A stretch of DNA of 64,000 nucleotides from Streptococcus anginosus (GTDB lineage Bacteria; Bacillota; Bacilli; Lactobacillales; Streptococcaceae): the NCBI RefSeq assembly GCF_900636475.1, contig NZ_LR134283.1, positions 744,001-808,000 on the forward strand. The letters run 5' to 3'. Shown piece after piece: positions 30,873 to 40,778 of this stretch (its first letter is position 1; each line of letters opens with the position of its first letter). The position numbers were made by a program, and so were the translations under genes. The notes beneath the pieces are model-generated. The model did not search any database. It was not told the origin of the DNA and was given only the letters and a program-made list of their open reading frames with translations.

Positions 30873-31502
30873 TTATCTATTCACTTCTGCATTTCTAGCT
30901 TCTTGGATAATAAAGTCCAACAAGGCTGATTTAGTAATTGTTCCGATAATATGACCTTCATTTTGCTCCTCCACAACAGGCAAGGAATCAATGGCAAAAT
31001 CCTGCAAAAGTGCCGCAGCTTCAAGGATATTCAAATCTTTATGGCAGGTTTTTATATGCGGCATTCTGGTCATGCAAACAGCTACCGGTGTCACATCAAT
31101 ATTGGCATTGAGCGCCGCTCTTAACAAATCCTTTCGCGACAAAATGCCCAGCAATTGCTTTTTTTCATCTATCACATAGAGAACATCTGAATCATACATA
31201 AATAAAGTAATAATGGCATCTTGAATAAACGAATCGTGCGTCACCAATACTGGTGAGGTCATGACATCTTCAACTTTCTTCTGAAAAGTATCAAAGAAAA
31301 AGAGCGTTTCCAAATCCGAACCAGCATAAGTGTAGCCAACTTTCGGACTTGCTTTTAAAATCCCCACTAAGGTTAGAAAGGATAAATCTGAGCGCAAAGT
31401 TGCCCTAGACACATCTAGCAGTTCTGAGATTTTTTCACCGCTAACCGGTTGATCTTTCTTTACAATTTCAACGATCTCTTTTTGTCGTTTTGTTAATTTC
31501 AA
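30873..31502 (-). CDS. ccpN: CcpN-type repressor (HTH plus two CBS domains)
   Basis: 209 residues. A DeoR-like helix-turn-helix (about 5-50, SGEKISELLDVSRATLRSDL region) is followed by two CBS domains (about 75-135 and 140-200), which bind adenine nucleotides. In B. subtilis CcpN represses gluconeogenic genes on sugar; here it is divergent from ppdK and upstream of ppsR. A perfect CcpN-box match overlaps its own -10 element, pointing to autoregulation. Confidence 0.9.
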   Translation of the reverse strand: MKLTKRQKEIVEIVKKDQPVSGEKISELLDVSRATLRSDLSFLTLVGILKASPKVGYTYAGSDLETLFFFDTFQKKVEDVMTSPVLVTHDSFIQDAIITLFMYDSDVLYVIDEKKQLLGILSRKDLLRAALNANIDVTPVAVCMTRMPHIKTCHKDLNILEAAALLQDFAIDSLPVVEEQNEGHIIGTITKSALLDFIIQEARNAEVNR

Positions 31503-31542
31503 CTTTTACTCCTTTTCCAATATCAATTTCAAATCATTATTA

Positions 31543-31553
31543 TGTGTCATATT
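31543..31553. promoter_or_regulatory. CcpN box 1
   Basis: TGTGTCATATT fits the B. subtilis CcpN consensus TRTGHYATAYW at every position. It overlaps the -10 element of the minus-strand ccpN-ppsR promoter. Confidence 0.75.
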
Positions 31554-31578
31554 ATAACAAATAAAACTCGTTTGTCAA
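31551..31578 (-). promoter_or_regulatory. Promoter of ccpN-ppsR
   Basis: TTGACA (31573-31578) and TATAAT (31551-31556) on the minus strand, 16-base spacer. Confidence 0.8.
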
Positions 31579-31601
31579 CGATTTATGATTGGTTTTTTCA
31601 G

Positions 31602-31631
31602 TTGACAAACATATATGACGTATATTACAAT
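31602..31631 (+). promoter_or_regulatory. Promoter of ppdK
   Basis: TTGACA (31602-31607) and TACAAT (31626-31631) with an 18-base spacer. TATGACGTATA inside the spacer is a one-mismatch CcpN box. Confidence 0.75.
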
Positions 31632-31644
31632 GTATTTGTCTTTT

Positions 31645-31655
31645 ATTATGACACA
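31645..31655. promoter_or_regulatory. CcpN box 2
   Basis: Inverted TGTGTCATAAT, one mismatch from the CcpN consensus, in the ppdK leader just downstream of the likely transcription start. It mirrors box 1 across the divergent promoters. Confidence 0.6.
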
Positions 31656-31678
31656 CATTTAATAAATTGGAGGCAAAA

Positions 31679-34288
31679 ATGGATAAATGGATTTATTCTT
31701 TTGAAGAAGGACGCGCTGAAGACAAGGCGCTACTAGGTGGTAAGGGTGCCAATTTGGCAGAAATGACCCATTTGGGACTACCTGTACCTGAGGGATTTAC
31801 GATTACAACTCAAAGTTGTCTGCGTTATTTAGAAACTCCTTCCTTTTTTGAATCTATTTTAAAAGAGGAAATTTTGAAAGCGATTACTAAACTAGAAACC
31901 AAAACGAATAAATTTTTCATGGGGAACGAACCCTCACTACTACTGGTTTCTGTCCGTAGCGGAGCTAAAATTTCCATGCCTGGTATGATGGACACGATTC
32001 TCAATCTTGGGCTAAATGACTTGCGTGTTCAGACTTTAGCAGATGCGACAAATGCCAATTTCGCTTACAATTGTTATCGGCGTTTATTGCAGATGTTTGC
32101 TGATGTCGTTTACGGCATTCCCAAAGAAGAATTTGACCAATGTTTAGAAAAAACCGAAAAACAATTGAATAAGAAGGTCAATGACTTTTCAAAAGAAGAA
32201 CACCAATCACTTATTCAACAATATAAAGAAGTCTATCAGGAACACTATCAAAATTTCCCACAAAGCCCTAAAGAGCAACTTTACGCTGCTATCAAAGCGG
32301 TATTCAAATCATGGAACAACCCACGCGCTAAAGTTTACCGTGAACTAAACCACATTCCACATGATTTAGGTACGGCCGTCAATGTTCAGAGTATGGTGTT
32401 TGGCAATAGCGACCAAAAAAGTGGCACGGGCGTTGTTTTCACCAGAAATCCTGCTACTGGTGAACCTCATCTGTTTGGGGAATTTCTCCTCAATGCCCAA
32501 GGAGAAGATGTCGTAGCTGGTATTCGGACTCCAGAGCCCATTGACGCTCTTAAACGAATCTTACCGCAAGCCTATGAGGATTTCTGCAACTACGCCAAGA
32601 TTCTTGAAAAGCACTACAAAGATATGCAGGATATTGAATTTACCATTGAAAAAGAGAAACTTTATATTCTGCAAACGCGAAATGGGAAGCGGACGGCTAA
32701 AGCAAGTTTAAAAATCGCTTTGGATTTAGTAGATGAAAAAATGATTTCAAAGCAAAAAGCTCTCTTGCGAGTCAGTCCTTCTACCATTGACCAACTGATT
32801 CACCCTGTTTTTGAAGAAAAAGCTTTAACATCAGCTCATCACTTAACTCAGGGACTTCCTGCTAGTCCAGGTGCCGCAACAGGAGAAATTGTCTTTACCG
32901 CCGAGCGCGCCAAAGAATTTCATGCACTTGGAAAGAAAGTAATTTTGGTTCGCCAAGAAACTTCTCCCGAGGATATTGAAGGAATGGTGGTCAGTCAAGC
33001 AATCGTGACCAGTCACGGTGGTATGACTTCTCATGCAGCTGTTGTAGCTCGTGGCATGGGCACTTGTTGTGTCGCAGGATGCGGAGAATTATCTATCAAC
33101 GAAGACGGAAAAACACTTGTATGCGGTAAGGTAACCTTAAAAGAGGGAGACATCCTTTCTGTAGATGGCACTTCCGGCAAACTCTACATTGGAAGCATTC
33201 CAACCACTATGATTGATAATAATGACGAATTACAGATGTTCCTTTCTTGGGCAGATGAAATTGCACAGCTAACCGTTCGAGCGAATGCTGAAACCATTCA
33301 AGATTTGAAAACAGCTGTTCAATTTGGTGCCAAGGGAATTGGTCTGGCTCGTACAGAGCACATGTTCTTTGGTGAGGAACGGATTTTAGAAATGCGCAGA
33401 TTGATTTTATCAACGAATGAAATCGAAACTAAGTCTGCTTTAATGACACTTTTAGCTTTCCAAGAAGAAGATTTCTATCAGATGTATCAAACCATTCAAG
33501 ATAAACCGATGATTGTCCGTTTACTAGATCCGCCTATGCACGAATTTTTGCCAAAAACACAACAGGAAATTGAGCAATTATCCGGGAAATTGCAAGTACC
33601 TCTTGATACACTAACGCGGAAAATCACTTCTCTACAAGAAACGAACCCAATGCTAGGACATCGTGGTTGCCGCTTGGGAATTACACAGCCTGAAATTTAT
33701 AAAATGCAGGTAGAAGCCATTTTTAATAGCGCTATAAGACTAGCAAAAGAAGGTATGGTCATTAAACCAGAAATCATGATTCCTTTAATCGCAGAAAAGG
33801 CGGAGTTGGTTTCAATCAAAACATCTCTTTGTCAGCATATTGATAAGATTTTCAAGGAACATCACATGCAGCCATTCCCTTATGAAATCGGTACAATGAT
33901 TGAACTGCCACGCGCTTGTTTCATCGCTGACCAACTAGCCGAGGAAGCAGACTTCTTTAGTTTTGGTACCAATGACTTGACACAAATGACCTATGGTTTT
34001 TCTCGTGATGATATTGGAAAATTTATCCAGCATTACAAAGAGGGAGAAATCATGTCATTTGATCCATTCCAAACCATTGACCGAGCTGGAGTGGGCGAGC
34101 TCATGAAAATAGCTATTTCTAAAGCTCGTCAAGTGAAGCCAGAACTTCCAATTGGCATTTGCGGTGAAGTCGGAGGAGATCCAGCTTCTATTCCTTTCTT
34201 CCAAGAGATTGGCATTACTTATGTTTCTTGCTCACCTTATCGCGTTCCTGCTGCACGATTAGCTGTTGCGCAAGCACATCTTTCCTAG
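31679..34288 (+). CDS. ppdK: Pyruvate, phosphate dikinase
   Basis: 869 residues from the ATG at 31679, five bases after GGAGG; a TTG at 31667 lies before the ribosome site and is rejected. It interconverts pyruvate, ATP and phosphate with phosphoenolpyruvate, AMP and pyrophosphate. Domains: N-terminal ATP-grasp, a central phosphohistidine domain with GGMTSHAAVVARGMG (catalytic His about 452, regulatory Thr at 450), and a C-terminal PEP/pyruvate barrel with GTNDLTQMTYGFSRDD and ICGEVGGDP. It allows PEP to be made from pyruvate, and with fbp gives gluconeogenesis. Confidence 0.97.
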   Translation: MDKWIYSFEEGRAEDKALLGGKGANLAEMTHLGLPVPEGFTITTQSCLRYLETPSFFESILKEEILKAITKLETKTNKFFMGNEPSLLLVSVRSGAKISMPGMMDTILNLGLNDLRVQTLADATNANFAYNCYRRLLQMFADVVYGIPKEEFDQCLEKTEKQLNKKVNDFSKEEHQSLIQQYKEVYQEHYQNFPQSPKEQLYAAIKAVFKSWNNPRAKVYRELNHIPHDLGTAVNVQSMVFGNSDQKSGTGVVFTRNPATGEPHLFGEFLLNAQGEDVVAGIRTPEPIDALKRILPQAYEDFCNYAKILEKHYKDMQDIEFTIEKEKLYILQTRNGKRTAKASLKIALDLVDEKMISKQKALLRVSPSTIDQLIHPVFEEKALTSAHHLTQGLPASPGAATGEIVFTAERAKEFHALGKKVILVRQETSPEDIEGMVVSQAIVTSHGGMTSHAAVVARGMGTCCVAGCGELSINEDGKTLVCGKVTLKEGDILSVDGTSGKLYIGSIPTTMIDNNDELQMFLSWADEIAQLTVRANAETIQDLKTAVQFGAKGIGLARTEHMFFGEERILEMRRLILSTNEIETKSALMTLLAFQEEDFYQMYQTIQDKPMIVRLLDPPMHEFLPKTQQEIEQLSGKLQVPLDTLTRKITSLQETNPMLGHRGCRLGITQPEIYKMQVEAIFNSAIRLAKEGMVIKPEIMIPLIAEKAELVSIKTSLCQHIDKIFKEHHMQPFPYEIGTMIELPRACFIADQLAEEADFFSFGTNDLTQMTYGFSRDDIGKFIQHYKEGEIMSFDPFQTIDRAGVGELMKIAISKARQVKPELPIGICGEVGGDPASIPFFQEIGITYVSCSPYRVPAARLAVAQAHLS

Positions 34289-34305
34289 TTCCTTCCTTAT
34301 AAGTG

Positions 34306-34358
34306 AATCAGCTCTTTCTATCTGCTAACAGGACAGACAAGGATGGAGCTGATTTTTT
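34306..34358 (+). terminator. Terminator of ppdK
   Basis: AATCAGCTC (34306-34314) pairs with GAGCTGATT (34346-34354), followed by TTTTTG. Confidence 0.8.
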
Positions 34359-34485
34359 GTAAAAGGTAATTTTTCAATCAATTTTCAATCGCTTTATATG
34401 AAATTTTCAACATTTTGAATTTTTTTAAGACAATTTTAAATAAAGAGGGTATAATGAAGATGAGAAAGGAGATTATCAACTCACA

Positions 34486-34914
34486 ATGGAAAATTATTCT
34501 CGGAAAAACAAAACGGCAAATGCAAAAGAAGAAAAAACGCCTACTCGTCATCATATCAAAAAAGGACTTTCTGCTTTTCAGAAGACCCTTGCTACGATTG
34601 GGAGTATTCTTGGGATTATCACTGCAACAATTACAATCTTGACTTTCATGAACAATAATAAATCTGATACCAAGACAAAAAGTAGCCAGACGACACAAAC
34701 AACTATTATCAAAGAAATTCAGAAAGAAACAACAACAGACGGGGCTAAGTCTAGCGACACAACAGCTGCAAGTCAAGGCGAGACAGAAACGAGTAGCGCT
34801 AGTTCTGACACCACGCAGTCTAGTAATACATCAAGCGATACTAGCTCTAGTCAGACAAGCAGCACAACGACTGACAACGACACAAATACAACTACTTCAA
34901 GCTCTAGCAATTAA
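34486..34914 (+). CDS. Small single-pass membrane protein with Ser/Thr-rich tail
   Basis: 142 residues, with no enzymatic motif. A basic N-terminus (about 1-35) precedes one hydrophobic segment (about 36-55), then a tail made almost wholly of Ser, Thr, Asp, Asn and Gln. It resembles short streptococcal DUF6556-type proteins. The tail is presumably outside the cell and unstructured, and could be glycosylated. The AAAGGAG site is 14 bases from the ATG, longer than usual. It has its own -10 (TATAAT at 34449) and terminator. Confidence 0.65.
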   Translation: MENYSRKNKTANAKEEKTPTRHHIKKGLSAFQKTLATIGSILGIITATITILTFMNNNKSDTKTKSSQTTQTTIIKEIQKETTTDGAKSSDTTAASQGETETSSASSDTTQSSNTSSDTSSSQTSSTTTDNDTNTTTSSSSN

Positions 34915-34919
34915 AAAAG

Positions 34920-34979
34920 CGGAAGCGAGACAACCAATCAGACCAAGGTCTAGGAGTTGCTCAACTTCCGTTATTTTTT
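34920..34979 (+). terminator. Terminator of the Ser/Thr-rich protein gene
   Basis: CGGAAG (34920-34925) and CTTCCG (34965-34970), with further pairing inside, then TTATTTTTT. Confidence 0.7.
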
Positions 34980-34995
34980 ATATTTAATTTTATAC

Positions 34996-35157
34996 TCTCA
35001 ATGAAAATCAAAAAGTCTGAATAAGATTCACTGCGTGAATCCTGTCCTACAACTCCAACTGGCTTCCAGAAGGTTTTTGATGGAAACCTCAGTTTCTTTA
35101 TCCGCAGACTTTAACAGTCCGGTGGCTAACAAGGCTCGAAACAATTTTCACGGAGCA
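34996..35157. repeat. Streptococcal intergenic repeat-like segment
   Basis: It starts ATACTCTCAATGAAAATCA, similar to the element at 7271 and to a start sequence common in streptococcal intergenic DNA. It holds short hairpins: GATTCACTGCGTGAATC and AGGTTTTTGATGGAAACCT. No ORF with a ribosome site was found. It lies between the convergent Ser/Thr-rich protein gene and potD. Confidence 0.5.
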
Positions 35158-36228
35158 TTATTTCCGATACATTTTCACTTGAAGATACAAGTCATTATAA
35201 ATTCCCAACCACTTAGCGCCGAGTTGTTGATAGACCTCTAAGTGCTTCATTGTTTCTTCATCTGGGTAAAAGGCTTTGTCCTCTTGAATTTCTTTTGGCA
35301 ACATCGCCTTAGCAGGCATGTTAGGTGTTGAGTAGCCAACATACAAAGCATTTTTATAGGCATTTTCAGGTCTTAACATAAAGTTAATAAATTGATAAGC
35401 AGCTTTTTTATTTTTGACCGTTTTAGGAATGACAATATTATCAAACCAAAGATTGCTGGCTTCTGTTGGGACAACATAGCGAAGCTTGTCATTCTTTTCC
35501 AACATTTGCCGTGCTTCACCTGAAAAACTAACGCCAATCGCCGCATTGTTTTGAATCATATAGCCTTTCATTTCGTCTGCTACAATTGCTTTGATATTCG
35601 GTGTCAACGTATAAAGCTTATCAACTGCTTCTTGTAATTGCTTAGTATTTTTAGAATTGAGACTATAACCTAAAGCATTTAACCCAACACCCATTACCTC
35701 GCGCGCTCCATCAATCATCATGATAGAGTTTTTATATTCAGGTCGCCACAAATCACTCCAATGCTTAGGAGCTGTTTTGACTAATTCTGTGTTGTAGACA
35801 ATCCCAAGCGTTCCCCAAAAGTAAGGAATAGAGTATTGATTTTTAGGATCAAATGATTGATTTAAAAACCGTTTTCCGATATTTTCCAACCCTTTAATTT
35901 TTGAATGGTCCAATTTTTCAAGCAAGCGTTCCGACATCATTTTAGAAATCATGTATTCACTAGGAATAGCAATATCGTAAGTTGTCCCGCCTTGCTTAAT
36001 CTTGGTGTACATGGATTCGTTAGAATCAAAGGTTTCATATTGGACTTGGATACCGGTTTCTTTGGTGAACTTCGTCAGTAACTCTGGATCAATATAGTCT
36101 CCCCAATTGTAGATAACCAGTTTGTCACCAGAGCCGCTTTTTGTCCGACTTTCAATGTGATAACTCATTCCCCAGAGGATAAGGATAATGGCAACAATGC
36201 CCATTAAAAATGAATAAAGCTTTTTCAT
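35158..36228 (-). CDS. potD: Spermidine/putrescine ABC transporter, substrate-binding protein
   Basis: 356 residues of the periplasmic-binding fold. It starts with a membrane segment (about 8-25) rather than a clear lipobox, then KLVIYNWGDYIDPELLTKF, the typical PotD opening. YDIAIPSEYMISKM and LWFDNIVIPK line the polyamine site. It overlaps potC by four bases. Last gene of murB-potABCD. Confidence 0.95.
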   Translation of the reverse strand: MKKLYSFLMGIVAIILILWGMSYHIESRTKSGSGDKLVIYNWGDYIDPELLTKFTKETGIQVQYETFDSNESMYTKIKQGGTTYDIAIPSEYMISKMMSERLLEKLDHSKIKGLENIGKRFLNQSFDPKNQYSIPYFWGTLGIVYNTELVKTAPKHWSDLWRPEYKNSIMMIDGAREVMGVGLNALGYSLNSKNTKQLQEAVDKLYTLTPNIKAIVADEMKGYMIQNNAAIGVSFSGEARQMLEKNDKLRYVVPTEASNLWFDNIVIPKTVKNKKAAYQFINFMLRPENAYKNALYVGYSTPNMPAKAMLPKEIQEDKAFYPDEETMKHLEVYQQLGAKWLGIYNDLYLQVKMYRK

Positions 36229-36998
36229 GCCGCATCCCCCTTCTCACGAGAAATAAAGTAATAGCCAATTACCAAAAGAATACTAAACAGAAATACCAAA
36301 GCAGAAAGAGCATTGATTTCTAGCGAAATTCCTTGCCGAGCCCGCGAGTAAATCTCAACCGACAAGGTTGAAAAACCATTTCCTGTCACAAAGAACGTCA
36401 CAGCAAAGTCATCTAGAGAGTAGGTGAAAGCCATAAAGTAACCGGCAATGATAGCTGGCGTCAGATAAGGCAGCATGATTTCCTTGAGCATCTGAACTTG
36501 GCTTGCTCCTAAATCATAGGCCGCCTTAATCATGTCGTCATTCATCTCTTTTAGCCGTGGCAATATCATCAAAACTACAATAGGAATTGAAAAGGCAATA
36601 TGACTCGCCAGAACAGATAGAAAACCTAATTGAAATTTGATAGTTGTAAAAAGAATTAAGAAACTTGCCCCAATCATGACATCTGGCGCTACCATGAGGA
36701 TATTATTAACCGATAAAAAGGCGTCTTGGTATTTCTTTTTGGCTTGATAAATATAAATGGCACCAAACGTTCCGATTGCTGTTGCAATCAAAGAAGATAG
36801 AAAGGCTAAGAAAAAGGTCTGCGCTAAAATGAGCATTAAGCGAGTATCACTGAACATATTTTGAAAATGCGTCAGACTAAAGCCTGTAAACTTGTTCATA
36901 TCATCGCCAGCATTGAACGCATAGCCAATCAAATAAAAAATCGGCAAATAAAGAATTAAGAAGACGACTGTTAAATAAATACTAGCAGTTTTTTTCAT
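36225..36998 (-). CDS. potC: Spermidine/putrescine ABC transporter permease
   Basis: 257 residues from the ATG at 36998, behind AAGGGGAG; the upstream part of the open frame lies within potB. About six membrane segments, with the inner-loop EAA motif (MIKAAYDLGASQVQMLKEIMLP, in two stretches) that contacts the ATPase. With PotB it forms the channel. Confidence 0.95.
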   Translation of the reverse strand: MKKTASIYLTVVFLILYLPIFYLIGYAFNAGDDMNKFTGFSLTHFQNMFSDTRLMLILAQTFFLAFLSSLIATAIGTFGAIYIYQAKKKYQDAFLSVNNILMVAPDVMIGASFLILFTTIKFQLGFLSVLASHIAFSIPIVVLMILPRLKEMNDDMIKAAYDLGASQVQMLKEIMLPYLTPAIIAGYFMAFTYSLDDFAVTFFVTGNGFSTLSVEIYSRARQGISLEINALSALVFLFSILLVIGYYFISREKGDAA

Positions 36999-37801
36999 CG
37001 CTCTCCCCTTTCTTTCGTTGCCCACATGATAACGAGCATGGCTACAATCAAGACAACACCAATGGTTGAGCCCATGCCCCAATTTTGTGTAGTCAGAAAA
37101 TGCTGCTCAATGGCTGTACCTAGCGTAATAACGCGATTGCCACCAATCAAACGCGTCAGCATAAAAAGACTGAGACTGGGAATAAAGACTGACTGCACAC
37201 CACTTCTCACGCCATTCATAGATAAAGGAAAAACGACACGACAAAAGGTTTCCCAACGATTGGCACCAAGGTCATAGCTGGCATTGATCAGATTTTGGTC
37301 CATGTCTTCTAAAACATTAAAAATCGGCAATATCATAAAGGGCAGTTCAATATAACTGGCTACAAAAATAAAAGAGAAATCTGTAAACAGGATTTGCTGA
37401 GAGCCAATCCCAATAAAACTTAAAAATTGATTGACAGAGCCATTTTGCCCGAAAATCCCAATAAAAGCATAAGCTTTGAGAAGGAGATTGACCCAGGTCG
37501 GCAAGATAATGAGCATCAACCAAAGCTGTCTGTGCTTTAGTTGTGTCAATAAAAATGCCGTTGGGTAACTGATTACTAAAGTGACAACTGTGATAATCCC
37601 CGCATATAAAACAGAATTCAAACTCATTTTGAGATAAGTCAGATTTTGCGAAGTGAAGTAGATCTTATAATTTTCAAGAGTAAAGTGACCTTCAATATTG
37701 AAAAACGACTGCCAAACAATCATGGCAACAGGCGCTAATACAAACAATAGAATCCAAAGAATATAAGGAGCAACAAAAAGATTAGAGGTTGTTTTCTTCA
37801 T
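36995..37801 (-). CDS. potB: Spermidine/putrescine ABC transporter permease
   Basis: 268 residues from the ATG at 37801, behind GAGGAG; it overlaps the end of potA by 20 bases. It has six membrane segments and the EAA loop ([16 protein letters not shown]). Partner of PotC. Confidence 0.95.
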   Translation of the reverse strand: MKKTTSNLFVAPYILWILLFVLAPVAMIVWQSFFNIEGHFTLENYKIYFTSQNLTYLKMSLNSVLYAGIITVVTLVISYPTAFLLTQLKHRQLWLMLIILPTWVNLLLKAYAFIGIFGQNGSVNQFLSFIGIGSQQILFTDFSFIFVASYIELPFMILPIFNVLEDMDQNLINASYDLGANRWETFCRVVFPLSMNGVRSGVQSVFIPSLSLFMLTRLIGGNRVITLGTAIEQHFLTTQNWGMGSTIGVVLIVAMLVIMWATKERGER

Positions 37802-38939
37802 CGCGCTCCTCCTCAATAGCATTGATTAAGCCTGCTTCTTGCTCTTCCATTTCGACATATTCTTCAATCCGAGCGTCAAATTCTTCCTCTGTTTCATTGA
37901 GACGCATGATATGAATATCTTCTGGTTCAAAGTCCAGCCCAATCTCTTCTCCGACAATGGCTTTGCGAGTCGAATGAATCATCCACTCATTACCCAAGCC
38001 ATCATAAGCGATGATTTCATAATGCACTCCGCGGAAGAGCTGGGTGTCAACCTTAACTTGAAGTTTTCCTTCTTCCGGAAGTGTAATCCGCAAATCTTCT
38101 GGACGAATGACGACTTCCACCTGCTCATTAGGACGCATTCCTCCGTCAACAGCTTCAAATCGTTTGCCATTAAATTCGACCAAATAGTCTTCAATCATCT
38201 TGCCAGGAAGAATATTGGATTCCCCGATAAACGTCGCTACAAAGTGATTGATAGGTTCATCATATATATCAACAGGTGTCCCTGACTGCACAATCTCCCC
38301 GTCATTCATCACAAAAATCCAGTCGCTCATAGCCAGCGCTTCTTCTTGGTCATGGGTGACAAAGACAAAGGTAATCCCCAGACGCTGTTGCAATTCCCGC
38401 AATTCATACTGCATGTCTGTCCGCAACTTCAAATCTAGTGCAGACAAAGGCTCATCTAGCAAAACCACACGCGGTTCATTGACAATAGCACGCGCAATAG
38501 CAACCCGCTGACGCTGACCACCAGAAAGTTTGCGAATAGAGCGTTTCTCAAAACCGTCCAAACGCACCATTTTCAGGACTTCCGCAACCCGACGTTCTAC
38601 TTCTTGTTTTTCAACTTTACGCAAACGCAACGGAAATGCCACATTTTCAAAAACGGTCATGTGCGGAAAAAGAGCATAGGACTGAAACACCGTGTGCACA
38701 TCGCGTTTATTAGTCGGAATATCGTTGATTCGGACGCCATCAAGAAAAACATCACCGCTTGAAGCATCTAACAAGCCAGCGATGATATTTAGAATGGTTG
38801 ATTTTCCTGATCCAGAAGCACCTAAAAGAGTGTAAAACTTCCCTTCTTCTAACTCAAAATTGATGTCCTTTAAAACGACTGTATTGTTATCTTCAAAAAC
38901 TTTTGATACGTTTCTAAATTCAATAATTGGTTTGTTCAA
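37782..38939 (-). CDS. potA: Spermidine/putrescine ABC transporter ATP-binding protein
   Basis: 385 residues. Walker [10 protein letters not shown], signature [14 protein letters not shown], Walker B VVLLDEP, and the H-loop [10 protein letters not shown], followed by a C-terminal TOBE domain. It powers polyamine import. It lies 97 bases after murB, the usual streptococcal order. Confidence 0.96.
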   Translation of the reverse strand: MNKPIIEFRNVSKVFEDNNTVVLKDINFELEEGKFYTLLGASGSGKSTILNIIAGLLDASSGDVFLDGVRINDIPTNKRDVHTVFQSYALFPHMTVFENVAFPLRLRKVEKQEVERRVAEVLKMVRLDGFEKRSIRKLSGGQRQRVAIARAIVNEPRVVLLDEPLSALDLKLRTDMQYELRELQQRLGITFVFVTHDQEEALAMSDWIFVMNDGEIVQSGTPVDIYDEPINHFVATFIGESNILPGKMIEDYLVEFNGKRFEAVDGGMRPNEQVEVVIRPEDLRITLPEEGKLQVKVDTQLFRGVHYEIIAYDGLGNEWMIHSTRKAIVGEEIGLDFEPEDIHIMRLNETEEEFDARIEEYVEMEEQEAGLINAIEEERDEENNL

Positions 38940-39036
38940 TTGCCATAAATTCCTTCTTTTTCATAGATTGACAGATTAAAGTCTTGTCCTGACTGATTTT
39001 TTTAGAGAATAATATGAATGTTGCCGCTAGAGACAC

Positions 39037-39939
39037 TCATTTCTCCCCAATAATTCGGACTTCTCTTTCCAAAGTCACACCAGAATGAGCTTTGACTGTC
39101 TCAATCACATGTGCAATCAAATTTTCATAATCTGCTGCAGTTCCATTATCAACATTGACCATAAAACCTGCATGCTTTGTCGAAACTTCTACCCCACCAA
39201 TGCGATGCCCTTTTAAATTCGCTTCACTAATCAATTGCCCTGCGAAATGCCCTACCGGACGTTTAAAAACAGAGCCACAAGAAGGATACTCTAAAGGCTG
39301 CTTCAATTGACGAAGGTGTGTCAAACGTTCCATTTCTTGACGAATCACACGGTGCATTCCTGGTGCTAAGGCAAACTTGGCAGAGATCACCACATCACCT
39401 GTCTGTTGAACATAGGAACGACGATAGCCAAATTTCATGTCTTGAGCACTAATATTTTTTATTTCTCCATCCCGTGTCAGCACCTTACAAGAAAGTAAAA
39501 TATGCGAAATTTCACCACCATAAGCACCAGCATTCATAAAGACAGCTCCGCCAATACTCCCTGGAATCCCGCAAGCAAATTCAAAACCTGTCAGGCTATG
39601 ATGAAGTGCAATATGAGTCGTTTCAATGAGATTAGCACCTGCCTCTGCTTCAATGGTGTAGCCATCTACTGCCACTCCGTTTAATTTGTCAAACATAATC
39701 ACAAAACCGCGAATACCACCGTCGCGAACGATGATATTGCTAGCATTTCCTAGTACCATCCAAGGAATCTGCTCCCGATTAGCAAATTTTACCACTCGTG
39801 CCAATTCATAACGATTTCGCGGAAAAACCAAATAATCTGCAGCTCCACCTACTTTGGTATAAGTGTATTGTTTCAAAGGTTCATCAAAACGGATATCAAT
39901 TCCGTTTAATTCTGATTTTAACATTTCTAAAGTTGACAT
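39037..39939 (-). CDS. murB: UDP-N-acetylenolpyruvoylglucosamine reductase
   Basis: 300 residues. An FAD enzyme that reduces enolpyruvyl-UDP-GlcNAc to UDP-MurNAc, an early step in peptidoglycan synthesis. FAD contacts [11 protein letters not shown] and [20 protein letters not shown]; the catalytic Ser lies in [11 protein letters not shown]. It heads the polyamine transporter operon, as in other streptococci. Confidence 0.97.
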   Translation of the reverse strand: MSTLEMLKSELNGIDIRFDEPLKQYTYTKVGGAADYLVFPRNRYELARVVKFANREQIPWMVLGNASNIIVRDGGIRGFVIMFDKLNGVAVDGYTIEAEAGANLIETTHIALHHSLTGFEFACGIPGSIGGAVFMNAGAYGGEISHILLSCKVLTRDGEIKNISAQDMKFGYRRSYVQQTGDVVISAKFALAPGMHRVIRQEMERLTHLRQLKQPLEYPSCGSVFKRPVGHFAGQLISEANLKGHRIGGVEVSTKHAGFMVNVDNGTAADYENLIAHVIETVKAHSGVTLEREVRIIGEK

Positions 39940-40077
39940 TTTCTCTCTCTCTTAAACAAAACTCAATCTATTATACCAAATTTAGCAAATATTTACGATA
40001 AATTGAAGAAAAATATTCTTTCAAAAAAGCCCCAAATAATGACAGAACACTTTCTTATAGCTTTCCAGACTATTTAA

Positions 40078-40129
40078 AAAGTGGATTGAAATCGCGATGC
40101 TTGTAAAATCACAATTTGAACTCCACTTT
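40078..40129 (-). terminator. Terminator of the lipoprotein gene
   Basis: AAAGTGGA (40078-40085) and TCCACTTT (40122-40129) with additional internal pairing; on the minus strand the stem ends in TTTTTAAAT. Confidence 0.6.
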
Positions 40130-40133
40130 CCTT

Positions 40134-40778
40134 TTAAATTTTTGTTTTTTCTTTACTCAAACTCCATGTCTTTTCAATATAAGGAGGAAGCTTTATTAGG
40201 GTTTCTCGATTGCCTTCAAGTGCAATAAGATAAACTTTCTCGTCCTTTTTGAAAATCCAACTAATCAAGTATTGACCTGATTTCATTATAACATTGACTT
40301 GATAGGCTTCGTTACCTGCAACTGTACTTTTTGAGCCTCCGATTTTCTTTACGCCTGCATTGTTTTGCCAATTGTAGTAAATGCGATTAGCAATCGTTTG
40401 TGCCGTAAATTCTTCTCCTTCTTTGATGTTGGCTTTTTCTTTCGTATAGGCATTCATGGTCACAATATTATAGGCAGAACCATCTGTATATTGAATACTA
40501 TCGCCACCATTTACATCAGTAAACTTCACCCACTTTTTAGGAATATCAATATAACCGTAATCATCCGAACCAACACGTTGCATTTCTTCCGTCTTCACAT
40601 CTTTTTTCGTAACATTTGATGAACTTGAGCTACTGCTTTCTTTTGCAGATACTTTACTTGACGAAGATGACTGTTGTGATGATTTTGGTTTATTCCCTCC
40701 GCTTGAACTACATGCTTCTAGTATAAAGATAAGGAGTACCGCTAAAAATAAAATCAGCCAGCTCTTTTTCTTCTTCAT
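40134..40778 (-). CDS. Putative lipoprotein, unknown function
   Basis: 214 residues from the ATG at 40778, eight bases after GGAGG. A signal peptide ends ILEACSSSGG; the lipobox L-E-A-C has a Glu at -2, which is unusual. A long Ser/Lys linker (about 25-60) is followed by a compact domain (about 65-210) with mixed strands and helices and several Tyr and Trp. It resembles streptococcal lipoproteins of unknown role. Monocistronic. Confidence 0.65.
   Translation of the reverse strand: MKKKKSWLILFLAVLLIFILEACSSSGGNKPKSSQQSSSSSKVSAKESSSSSSSNVTKKDVKTEEMQRVGSDDYGYIDIPKKWVKFTDVNGGDSIQYTDGSAYNIVTMNAYTKEKANIKEGEEFTAQTIANRIYYNWQNNAGVKKIGGSKSTVAGNEAYQVNVIMKSGQYLISWIFKKDEKVYLIALEGNRETLIKLPPYIEKTWSLSKEKTKI

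Noticed and set aside
37839..38285. A plus-strand ORF of 148 codons within potA
   Set aside because: It lies opposite the conserved TOBE and ATPase coding region of potA.
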